Shown here one piece after another: positions 25,807 through 37,347 of a stretch of DNA of 64,000 nt. The stretch's first letter is position 1. Every line of letters starts with the position of its first letter. The notes below the pieces were generated by a model. It was not told the DNA's origin. It was given only the letters and a program-made list of their open reading frames with translations, and made no database searches. The translations under genes were made by a program, and so were the position numbers. Origin of the DNA: Anoplolepis gracilipes (Eukaryota > Arthropoda > Insecta > Hymenoptera > Formicidae); NCBI RefSeq assembly GCF_047496725.1, contig NC_132974.1, positions 2,549,501 through 2,613,500 of the forward strand, in the 5' to 3' direction.

Positions 25807-28773
25807 ATGTGGGTGAAGCCACAAGAGGTGCTGCTCGCCAACGCATTCTGGTAAAGTCACACAGGCTTTACGTGCGTTTCCGATTATATATGCGATCGGC
25901 AATGTCGTTGATTATCGTGACAAGTTGCTGAACCGCCGATTATTATAGGAATCATTAATATTAATTCCAAAAACCTAAACAGATCGTTAAACAGCTATCG
26001 GTGAGCTTGTCGGCGACGCGACTACTCCTAATGTTTACGTTTACTTTGTGTCAAAAGACAGCTGATGAGAAGTGCCCTCCCAAGGAGCTCGAATCTCGAA
26101 CGCTGCGCGACTTTTTATCGCTTCGTAATTCGACAATATTAATTACTCGTTGTTTAAATTACGTCTCTTTGAGATAAGAGGACAATATTGTCGGTCATTA
26201 ATATAATGCTATAACAGTTGTATTTTTAATTGCGTGAGTAAATAACGGAAAATACTAGCATAAAAATGTATATATGTATAAATATTGTATTATAAATGAT
26301 GTTTTTTGTCACGCAAATATCTGGTCATATTGATAAGCGGCATTGGAATCATCGCGTATCTTCAAATGTGCATTGTCTTAATAACGGTTAATATATAACA
26401 GATATTAATAAATTATGAATCATTGTTAATAAATCTTAGTAATTACAATTAATAATAATTAATTAAGACATGTGAAGAAAAAAAAGAGAATATTTAATGA
26501 TTATTTATATTCATATTTATATTTAAATTAAATAATATAACAATCATTTTAACAATAATTCTGTAACAATTATTTTAATTATTTACATAGTATTAATTTT
26601 TTTGTAGGTATTTATTTGATGTTTAATGAGGGGAGGGATATAAATTATTTTATTTTAATTATATGTTTTAAAATATGAATACACTATTAATTATTCGGAT
26701 CTATTTACTTTTCTTTTGAGATAGATGAAATATATTTGATTAATACATATAATTAAAATTTAAATAAAGAGTTATTTGTTATTTTGCAATACAGGATTAC
26801 TGAGCAGGCTACTATATATTTTGTTTTACAACGTCGCAAGGGACATGGGAAAGCAAAAGGTCTCACTTCTATATTGGTGGGCACATTGGACAGCGTCTTT
26901 GATACTAAACCACCACCTTTCAGAATTCTTCATCAAACACCATCATCTGAGGTTTATTGGGGTAATGTGTCATAATTAAAACTTTTAAAATTGTAAATAA
27001 ATGAGATATGTAAAATAATTTATAAAATAATAAACAGTTTAAAAAAAAGAAAGGAAACAATAGAAAATAAAAAAAATATTTTTTTTATACATATAACTTT
27101 AATTAAATTATATAATTATGCGGGCAATTATTTTTTTATTGCATTGTTCCCATACATATATTGTGTATGTTGATTTTAAAAAATATAAAGCTGGGAGCAA
27201 AACATACATACAATAGATATGTATGCAAACATTGTTTTAGTAGCAGTGATAGTAGCACAATAACTGATAGCAGCCTTCATTAGCATTAACAAATGCCAGC
27301 TGTGTAAAAAGCAGATGCTAAAGGATTATAAGTTCAGTACTCTTTTTCATATGTTTAGGTTTATATCTATGTATTTATGACTTCAGGAAATTACAGAAAA
27401 CAGATTAATCTTTATTTTAAGCAGACTAAGTATTTAATGTCTTTTTTTTACATGAAAATGTATTTTATTGGAAATTTATAGAGGTGGCATGTTCCTTGAC
27501 TCGCGAAGAGATTGTACAAGATTGGGAATGGCTCCATACCAATTTAATCACTACACTCACATCGTTCGATACAGAAGAAGAGATAACGGAATTCGTTTGT
27601 TGCAAAATCCAATCCATAATAGCAAATAGCATTCCAGATTCTCAATTTGCGGATGGTAGAATCATTAATTGTTATGTAAACTGTGTAAGAATATAATTAT
27701 AAATGTACATAAATATTAATATTATTTGCAGAAGAAGATCCAGAATCTTTTAAAACTGTATCTTTTAAATTCCACCAATTGTTCAATATACCCAAAGAGG
27801 ACAAATTGGTCAATTATTATTCATGCAGGTCTATAAATTTTAAATACATAAAAATTATATAAAAATTTAGTATTACATATATAATTTTAAGTTAAATTAT
27901 TAAATGATATATTTTCCTTTTAGTTACTGGAAATCTCGATTACCTAGACAAGGATGGCTCTATTTGTCTGTAAATCACATGTGCTTTTATGCTTACATAC
28001 TAGCGAGAGAAACAAAGTTAACTGTAAGATGGACAGATATTACTGAATTGAGCAAAACTAATTCCCTCCTAGTTCCAGACAGTATACGTGTTGTAACACG
28101 TGACAATAAAGAGGTAAACATTAATATACATTTCTATTTATTATTATTATATATATTCCATATGGCAATCAATCAGTTTCAATATTCTTTTTTTGTGTGT
28201 TGCAGCATTATTTTTCTATGTTTTTACATAAATCTGAAACATATTCATTAATGGAACAACTGACCAATATTGCTATGAAAAGGTATTTAATTATTTTTCT
28301 AATATATAACAATTATTTATCTTCATATATTAATATTGATATTGATTTTTACTTATATTTTTCTCAGACTTATTGATGAAAAAAGTGGATTCAATGAGGA
28401 CAGAGATTTATTGAATAAATTAAGGTACATTTTGCTATATATTTTTTTCAGCAAATTAAATTGGAATAAACATTGAATTAATTTTTACTTTAGCAAAAAT
28501 GTGCCTAAGAAACCATCTTTCTTGAAGAGAGATCTTGATGCACGGGCACATTCAGAAGCATACAGGCTTCAGTTTAGATTGCCAGGAACTGAAAAGTTAG
28601 ATGGTAGCATCGATGCAACCCTATGGACTCCGTATAATAAAAGATATGTCTGGGGAAAGATATACTTATCTCAAAATTATCTGTGCTTTGAAAGTAGGGT
28701 AAATATCTTTATAAAATTTGATATAAACATTAAATGTAAAACTGGTTATAATATTTTACTTATTATATATTTG

Positions 28774-28834
<61 letters not shown>

Positions 28835-31800
28835 CTAGGTAAGAAGACAAGTCAGTTTAGTTATACCTCTGAGGGAAGTAACACTCGTTGAATCAGCGGA
28901 AAATCAGTCTAGTACAGGAGCGGATAAGTCAATACTGGTTACAACAGCGCGTTCGTCTTTTCTATTCGCTCAAATACATGATAGAGATTTTGTTGTGCAA
29001 AAAATCTCCGAGCTCCTAGCAAAGTCTAAACTCAATTATGTGTATGTTTACATTATAACGCGTTATTTTTTCTGGCTAATATAAAATATAAATATAAAAT
29101 AAATATATAAACTATAAATATAAAATAAAGATATAAAATATAAATATAAATAAATATAAAATAAATAAATATAAAATGCAGATACACAAAAATATGAATT
29201 TTAATATTGTTATAGAGCTAAAGATAGCCTATATACATCGCATTCCGCGAGTAGTAACATTAGCAACTGTGAAGAAGTGAAACCTATAGAACAATGGAAG
29301 CCTCAACCGCCATTGATGACGCTTTTCAAAGCTCCATTGACCTCCGAAGCTGCATTAAAGCAAGAAGCTAAAGAAAAGCAATGGGAGCTTCATTTTGCTG
29401 AATATGGAAGAGGAATAACAATGTATAGAACTACGGAAACGTCAAAACTCATTATTCAAGGAATACCACAATCCCTTAGAGGAGAAGTTTGGCTCACCTT
29501 TTCTGGTAAGATATAAGTGATTCGGTATATCAAATAATAATGAAATTTCTCTAATACATTTCATTACAGGTGCTTTGAATGAAAAGGCAATAAATCCAGG
29601 TTTATATAAATCACTTGTCGAACAAGCTCTTGGTAAATCATGTCAAGCAAACGAAGAAATCGAAAGGGATTTGCATAGATCGTTACCAGAACATCCTGCT
29701 TTCCAATCTGATACTGGAATTAGTGCATTGCGAAGAGTGCTTTCCGCCTATGCATGGCGAAATCCTCAGATTGGTAAATTTGATATTTTTAACTTTCTTT
29801 TTATAATGAAGTAATCTTAAACTTTTACATAATTATACTGAATATATTCATAATTATATGAATTATATATATTTTTATATATAATTTTATATATAATTTT
29901 AATTACAATATATTTTTATATATCTAGTACATTTTAATTAAATATTAATTTATCGAAAATCAACGTCTTTACATTATAAAAATATTTCTTACATTTATGT
30001 TTAGAAATAATTATATAATTTAATGATATTGTCATTAAATTTGCCATTAACAAATTAATACGAGTTAAGAATTTTTCATAAGTCTTCTTGCAGGTTATTG
30101 TCAAGCAATGAACATAGTAGCTTCAGTCTTGCTAATCTATTGTTCTGAGGAATCAGCATTCTGGCAGTTATGTAATGTTTGTGAGTCATTACTACCTGAT
30201 TACTATGATCGGAGAGTAGTTGGTGCTCTTGTTGACCAAGGTCTTTTAGAAGAATTGGCTGCTGAGCATTTGCCAATTTTACATGCCAAGTTACAAGAAC
30301 TCGGCCTAATTAAAGTTATCTCATTATCTTGGTTTCTAACTATATTCTTGAGTGTCATGCCAACAAGTAGTGCTGTAAATATTATGGATTGTTTTTTTTA
30401 TGATGGAGCAAAGGTTATTTTTCAGGTAAGAAATTGAATGAAATCATATATAATGTAAATTTTAAAAAACGAGACCTTTCTCTTTCTCTTTTACTTATTA
30501 AATTATAATAGTGACATTTAAAATAAATATATTATTTTTGTTGTATTAGATAGCATTAACAGTGTTGGAATGGAATCAAGACAAGTTACTCAATTGTCGC
30601 GATGATGGAGAGGCTATGCAATTGTTGACAGATTATCTTGGTGGCGTTTATAACGATGAAGGTCCAATATTTCCTCGGCCGGTTGATAGTACATCACCTA
30701 ATAAAGCAAGAGAATATATAATACATATTTTATTTCATATATATCTAACATGGTTGTATAAAAACTATAATATAACTAAAATATATTTATTATTGCAGAG
30801 TATATCTATCCAAACATTAATTTATGAAGCATATTCGAGATATGGATCCCTGACAATTGGTTGGATAGAAAGATTGCGCCTGAAGCATAGACTTAGAGTA
30901 GTTCAAAGTCTGGAAGATGGAATTGAAAAAAATGTAATCAGAAGCGTTATTGTTGACAAATATATGAAAATAGAAGAATTGCAGGTAATGTAAATTTATA
31001 TTTTATATAGACACGAATTTTAGAATGCGATCACAAATACTTGAATTATTATATGTATGAGCATGTACTTTCAGGAGTTATTAAGCTTAGTAAGAGAAGA
31101 GTTAATGAGTCAACGAAAATCTGAACCTGATCGCTACGATCCAACTCAACCGCCGTACGAAGCGTATAAAGTGGATTTCGATTTATTCAGAATATTATTT
31201 GGTGGCCTGTCTCCATGGGGAAAATGTACTCAGGCTGAATCTCTATCCGCTCGATTATTCCGTGTAAGTTCAACTTTTTTAAACAAATCAATTTTTATGT
31301 AATTAATGGCAATGTAAGCTTCTGTGTAATTCAAAAGCTATTTGTTCAAGAACTTTATATTGTATGACAATTAACATTTTAACTGTAATGCGTTTTATCT
31401 GAAAATTACGGTCCACTATATGAGAGATGATAATTACATACAACTTTCGCTATCGATTTTCAAAAGCGTATATATGTTCGTAAATGAGAAATTGCTTTTA
31501 CAATTAGATTTATACGTCTTCTAACTAGAAGATCAATTATACAAACAATATAAAATTAATGCAGTTAATTGACAATCATTTGAAAATATCTTTTTAGTTG
31601 TTGGACCGTAATCGCGACGGCCTACTAAATTTCCGGGAACTAGTTCAAGCTATAGGAATGACAGCGACGGCTGACTTGACACAAAGATTAAAGCTATTAT
31701 ATACGTTGCATTTACCGCCGCTTCTTACCCCTGTCGATTTTGAGTCACCGACACATTCGGCAGGTAAATATTCAATAATATGTTTCTGACAGCGTAACCC

Positions 31801-32713
31801 TTCTTGTTTATATGTGTTGTATATATGTTGCTACTAATTAATTAGATGGAGCCGAAGTAGCTGCGGAAGCTACGGACTTCTTCGACAGTATGGAACAGAG
31901 TGTAGCTTCCTTGGAAATGCCAATTAGCGTGGCGGAAGAACCGACTGTAGGCACTTTATCGCGATCTACGAGCTTGAATAGCCAGCAGGGAGAACAATCG
32001 TGGGAAGTTCAGAGCATGGGTAGCTTACGCTCAATGATAACATCGAAGGACAGTCCATTGGATCTCAAAATCGTGCCAAAAATGTCTCAAGGACATTTTA
32101 TAGCTTTATGGAAAACTCTTTACGATATGTTTCCCGCGCAACCCGAAGAACAAGAGACATATCATTGTATTGCTTCCATAGGTAAGATATCTACACATTG
32201 TCACGTACGTCTAAAGATCTTGTTTTATATAAAATACAATTTGTTTAATTATAATTAAATAAAATAATTTAAAAAACCACAGGTACCCTTTTGCTCCAAT
32301 TAGGAGACGTTGGTAAGAAATTCTATGTAGAGAGAGAAGAATCTGAAGATAGTTTGCTTCTAGCTGCTTCCGCAGCTCAAACTTCTTCAGTTATCGAAAG
32401 GGTATACATATTTTTAATTGTACTGGCGCATACACATACACAATTAATACTCTTTATTACAATAGTTAGCTTATTTATTCGGTGGTTGTTTCAGTCACCC
32501 GATCGTAATGGAAATCCGTCGAGTATAACATCATCCGCTGATCCCGATTGGTCGATAACTGTTGAGCAATTTTTGGCATCAGCTTTAACTGGTCAGGCGA
32601 TAGTGGACTTCTTTAGTAAACGAACTGATCTCATGGAAGCTATGGTAACATTGAAGAATCGTAGATTCAATCGAGTTCATTCTTTATCAGACACTCCAAC
32701 CCTGAATGGATGA
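25807..32713 (+). CDS. TBC1D9: TBC1 domain family member 8/9-type RabGAP (two GRAM domains, TBC domain, EF-hand)
   Basis: Nineteen exons, all phase-checked: 25807-25850, 26795-26961, 27482-27655, 27732-27828, 27924-28113, 28206-28282, 28368-28424, 28494-28698, 28839-29041, 29216-29505, 29570-29773, 30094-30425, 30550-30705, 30799-30984, 31075-31263, 31598-31763, 31846-32181, 32283-32401, 32495-32713; 1136 residues. It starts MWVKPQEVLLANAFW as in vertebrate TBC1D8/9. GRAM 1 covers roughly residues 130-230 (YWKSRLPRQGWLYLSVNHMC) and GRAM 2 about 270-400 (FRLPGTEKLDG). The TBC domain covers about 485-700 with both catalytic fingers present: Arg493 in IPQSLRGEVW and Gln573 in GYCQAMN. The EF-hand loop at 860-871 reads D-R-N-R-D-G-L-L-N-F-R-E. 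The family accelerates GTP hydrolysis on Rab proteins at membranes and the GRAM domains bind lipids; the exact Rab is unknown here. The intron at 30706-30798 begins GC rather than GT. Confidence 0.95.
28779..28828 (+). repeat. (TA)n microsatellite abutting a TBC1D9 splice acceptor
   Basis: About 25 TA units end 10 bases before the acceptor AG at 28837-28838 (CATATCTAG), occupying the place of the polypyrimidine tract and branch region of this intron. Confidence 0.9.
29075..29178 (+). repeat. Short AT-rich tandem repeat (ATAAATATAAAAT-like) in a TBC1D9 intron
   Basis: Repeated units of ATAAATATAAAAT and variants, with unit lengths of about 11-17 bases, fill most of the intron between exons 9 and 10. 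Confidence 0.7.
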
Positions 32714-33180
32714 CATATGGTAATCAATGTGTAAGAGACTATAATATCTATATATTTCTCACAAATAATTTGCTCTTAGAAATTGACAAAAGAGAAGATA
32801 GAAAATTGTTTAACAAAAACACATACATTATTACTATTGGAAAATAGATTTTAATTTGAAATGAAAATCATTTGCACGAGTGACAATATCTAAGTGATAT
32901 TCATAATCGAAAAGTTGCATCAAGGTTTATGCAATTATTTTCTAAATTTCTGTTGATAAATATTTTTGATAAACACCCTTTTTTAAAAAACATTATATTT
33001 AGCATTAAATTTGTTTTTAGTAACTTCTAATATTTTTTTTTTTACAAAACAGATTTAGCCATATTCCAATATACACATATAAAAAATTATAATCCTTAAA
33101 ATATGATTCATCTAATACAGTATCAATGATTATTTTTATTATCAATTTTGAAAAATATCTCAAGAAGGATATACATTTAG

Positions 33181-33212
<32 letters not shown>

Positions 33213-33372
33213 CCTACTTTATTAATCTTATATCTGGTAAATATGTAACGAGATGCGCCAATAGTAAATACTCAGGGTAAAAATTTGAACCAGTTCCATT
33301 ATTTTAAGATTATGTATAAGTAATGAGAATTTTTAAGCATCTAATACTAACAGACATATATATATATATATA

Positions 33373-33425
<53 letters not shown>

Positions 33426-35192
33426 ATATATGCATATATATGATGCGTTTTTCCAAACATGTTTAACAAAAATATATCAAATAATTACGAAGAATTTATA
33501 TGTATAGTAAAAAATATTGGATATATGTCAATAGTTATTTACTTATAAGCTTATTATTCTAATTTTGCTTTACAATGTTAAACATTAAACTTTATGTACA
33601 AATATGACAGAATATTGACATATTATTCAAGTATTATTTGCTTAGCTATTATACAGAAATAATAAATGCAGAAATATTAAATATAGAAAAAGATTAAAAA
33701 GTTACTTAGAATGCATCCACATATTTACAACAGGATTGTGAGCATTGAAATTCATCTTGCAATAATTTCATATTATAAATTCCTTACATCTATGGCACAT
33801 TCTAGCAAAACAAAAGAAAAAAATAACACAAATATATGCAAATATATCAAATATGTTCCAATAAGAATATGCTATATGTTATCTCAAATAAATAAAATAA
33901 AGCAAAACATCTTTTATAATTCATTTGATCATAATATTAACTCAAAATTTTTTAAATATATGCAATTAGAAATATATATCTAAAATATTATTCTATATAT
34001 GTAAATAATAAAAATTTAACTATAAAAAGAGATAACATAATGCAATTTTTATATACAGTATTATTTGACTCTCTGATTGTTGCCTTCCAATAATACAAAG
34101 TTCTGATTTATCATGAAAAGTTTTAAAATATCAAGATTTGTGAATTTTTAGTTATATTCTGTGTATAAATTGAAAATAATACGAGAAAAAATTAATTAGA
34201 AAAAAATTTTCCTGAATTTAAACTTTGTGATATGATCAAATTTTTGTAAGTCCATTCAACTGTAAAGCTATGCGTGTCTAATGTAAGAGAATAATAATAT
34301 AAAAAGTTTTAGATGATAATAATTGTAACAAATTGCATTATACACTACATTACTTAAAAATACTAAACTGTTTGTTAAAAAGATTTTTATAATCTTTGCA
34401 ATCAGGGCAATAAAAGTCTGGATAATTTTGCCCTGTATCAAATAAGAATGGATTTTTATGTAAAATGCAGAGAATTTGATCGATTACAATTCATGGAAAA
34501 TTGCCAATTCCAATTGTACATGGCACAACATAATATACACTTTAGTAATAATTTTTATTTTTATATAACTAGAGAATATATATTCACATGAACATAATTT
34601 TATGAACGCGATTCATGAGCGATAATATGGCATCTGACACACAGAGGAGTCTTATTATATCAATGTATTATATGTGTATATAGATATTTCATACTTGTAA
34701 TTGTATGTATAAAAAATATTAAATAAATGTCAGATATATATATATATCCATGAACACAATAATTTAAATGAGCAAACCACATGCAAGTCTGAGTTACTTA
34801 CATATAGCTTAAAAATTCATATCTCAAGATTTTGAGAAAATCTTTTAATGTTTGGAATTTTTGTAGCTAATCAATTTTTTTTGTGAAATATATCTATCAT
34901 TTTCAATAAAGTGAGATGTGTATATATATATATGTATAATGAATATAGTTAAAATTTTATTATTTTTAATAATAATAATTATTAAAACAAATATTAATTT
35001 TTTTTTATATAACTTCTCATTTTTAAATATGGTATTTAAAATGTTCTTTGTATTAACTTTGTAATAATAAGTAAATACTTGTAATAAGTATTGTAGCACG
35101 ATTCATGTAAGTGGAATTACAAGGATATTGAAGAACATAAGATATTTTTTTTTTAAATTTACTGGAAATTAGAATTGATCATATAATTTATA
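32714..35192. other. AT-rich convergent spacer (3' ends of TBC1D9 and RpS21)
   Basis: 2.5 kb between two convergent genes. It has two (TA)n tracts (about 33181-33209 and 33355-33423, the second interrupted by a TG run) and short low-complexity ORFs. Nothing in it looks like a gene. It presumably includes a long TBC1D9 3' UTR. Confidence 0.6.
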
Positions 35193-36041
35193 TTAAAAAT
35201 TCTTCGGTAAAAGTCCATCCTTCTTTGTCAATCGCACTAAACAATCGTCTGATTCACCCTGTAAATAAAAGTTTAATATAAGATTTTGTTATATAAAAAG
35301 GCTACTGTACATTTCTGTATCAATATTGTATAACATTGATAAAATGTAATTTAATATAATTAAATAATATTATGATTTTTTGTATAACTATTATGTTTAT
35401 TGTACTAATGTAAGACTTGCCAAAGTAATATGATGAATCACACTATATAATTGTTTATGTACACTTATATATAGAAATAATTTATACATACCATACGACG
35501 AATTGCTCCACAGATTGCATACATCTTATGAGTGTCTGTCATACGTCCAGTTTCTGGATCGACATCAGCCAATGTCAACTGTATCGATGCATGATCCTTA
35601 GCATGAATGATACGATTACTTGCAGAGCTGTAGACAGAAAAATACTTTCAAATGTATTTTTTCAAAATAAGCTTTATGTATTTGTTTATAATTTTTTTTT
35701 GTTCTACGGACACGTCTATCATCTACTTTATTTTACATAGAAGATATAAAATAGAAGTATAAGCCGGTAAAAAATATTTCTAGAAAATTTGATACTGTAA
35801 TCTAATAACGTATTTAACCTCACTTTACAGATTGCAAGTTATTATTTATTACACAGTTTAAAATCAATTTTAAACATTATCAAAGAGAAGCGCGTCAATT
35901 TTGATTAAATATTTCAATGTAAAATTTTGCATTTATGTTCTTTATACTATTTAAAAGAATTATTCGTAATCGAAATACACACGTGTCTTACCATTTTCGT
36001 GGGATGTACAAGTCAACCAGATTTCCCAAATCGTTCTCCAT
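35193..36041 (-). CDS. RpS21: 40S ribosomal protein S21 (eS21)
   Basis: Three coding exons on the minus strand, 35992-36041, 35492-35627 and 35193-35258, give 83 residues, the usual family length. The sequence reads MENDLGNLVDLYIPRKCSAS, then NRIIHAKDHASIQLTLADVD, then YAICGAIRRMGESDD and the C-terminal GLLPKNF, a near match to animal eS21. It is a small-subunit ribosomal protein needed for late 40S maturation and translation. A spliced noncoding leader exon is likely upstream (see the TOP feature). It is divergent from SF3A3. Confidence 0.97.
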
Positions 36042-36155
36042 TTTTTTATAGCTGTAATAATATCGTAATACTAACGATTAATATATTCTTTCTCTATACA
36101 GAAAAAAATGTAACTGTGCAATTATGAAATTATTTAACAAATATTTCTCGCTTAC

Positions 36156-36197
36156 AATCGGCGTGTCTTTCTCTCAAAATGGCTACCAAACGAAAAG
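36156..36197 (-). promoter_or_regulatory. RpS21: Probable RpS21 transcription start, 5' TOP motif and noncoding leader exon
   Basis: Reading the minus strand, CTTTTCG begins at 36197 within GGTCTTTTCGTTTGG. This is the C-plus-pyrimidine-run shape of the 5' terminal oligopyrimidine tract that starts ribosomal protein mRNAs. The exon would run to 36156 and end at a good donor (GATT/GTAAGC). It would join an acceptor (TTATTACAG) just before the ATG exon, giving a short leader. Inferred from motif and splice sites, not from transcript data. Confidence 0.55.
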
Positions 36198-36526
36198 ACC
36201 GACCGATATATTCTATGACTGATGGTGCTTTAAATTTCAAGTAAGATTCAAACAGGATAGACATAAATTAAGAAAAAATAAAAATAAAACAGATATGCAT
36301 TATTTTAAATTTTATTAAATTAGTGTGATAAATGAAAATTTATTAATCCATCTTATTTTTTTTTCTCTTATCATTATTAAAGATAGATTCCTAAGAAAGA
36401 GGAAGAGTTTACTCTCTATATATTTTTCTTATTTTATGTCAAAACATTGATAGATGTCGCCATCACACGGGTATTCGTAGCAACTCGTTACGTAAAGAAC
36501 GCAGAATTCAATCGGGATATATGTAT

Positions 36527-36618
36527 CAGAGACAAGCCTGACAGGCGCCATGAAGCCGTTTTTGAGGGAACCCATTTTCACCGCGTGATCTTTTTTCACT
36601 TTAACATATATTATGAAG

Positions 36619-36668
<50 letters not shown>

Positions 36669-36936
36669 ATATATATATGTACAATATATATATAAAAAAT
36701 GCTCATTTTATTTCGACGTCTTCAATAAATCCATCTTATTTTTATATATTACAATGTACCCTGCCTTACTAAAGCACGTAGAATCATATCTTATTACTTT
36801 CCGTTCTATTTTATTAAAAATTTTATACATTTTGTTGTGCAGACTATCTACACTCCAAATCTAAAATAATAATAATATATAAAAATAATATATAAAAATA
36901 AGATGGATTTATTGAAGACGTCGAAATAAAATGAGC

Positions 36937-36967
<31 letters not shown>

Positions 36968-37258
36968 TACTTCATAATATATGTTAAAGTGAAAAAAGAT
37001 CACGCGCAGTTGCAATTAATAATATGTAATAAAAAATTAATGAATGTATATGTTTCATACTTTTAAGATCCACAGTTATGGATCTAGCACGGACACGAAC
37101 CATAATTTGTAGATCTAGCACGGACGCGAACCGCTGGAAAGTCGATCCAGCTACGAAGTTCCACCGGCTCTAAAATCGATCCAGTTAGCGCCACTGTACC
37201 GCGGTGAAAATGGGTTCCCTCAAAAACGGCTTCATGGCGCCTCTCAAGCTTCTCTCTG
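36527..37258. mobile_element. Foldback / long-TIR nonautonomous element between RpS21 and SF3A3
   Basis: The left arm (36527-36750) and right arm (36887-37258) are inverted copies. Outermost bases match imperfectly (CAGAGACAAGCCTGAC against CAGAGAGAAGCTTGAG). From AGGCGCCATGAAGCCG at 36543 inward the arms are essentially identical, except for (TA)n length and one 193 bp block (37007-37199) present only in the right arm and flanked by CGCG. The unpaired centre is about 136 bp. No transposase ORF is seen. The near-identity of the arms suggests recent formation or gene conversion. The right arm is also related to a second repeat at 41937-42117. Confidence 0.85.
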
Positions 37259-37267
37259 TATGTATGT

Positions 37268-37288
37268 ATCAGAGAGAATCTCTCTGAT
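37268..37288. repeat. Perfect 21 bp palindrome just upstream of SF3A3
   Basis: ATCAGAGAGA, one central A, then TCTCTCTGAT, ending 60 bases before the SF3A3 start codon. It may form a hairpin in the 5' UTR or be a residue of the neighbouring foldback element. Confidence 0.8.
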
Positions 37289-37347
37289 ATCAGCTCTGTT
37301 GTGGAAATTAGATTATAAATTTATATCAAATTAATATCAAAATAAAA

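Noticed and set aside
25576..25902. 108-residue minus-strand ORF
   Set aside because: Lies over the CpG-rich TBC1D9 5' UTR and first exon on the opposite strand; no family resemblance.
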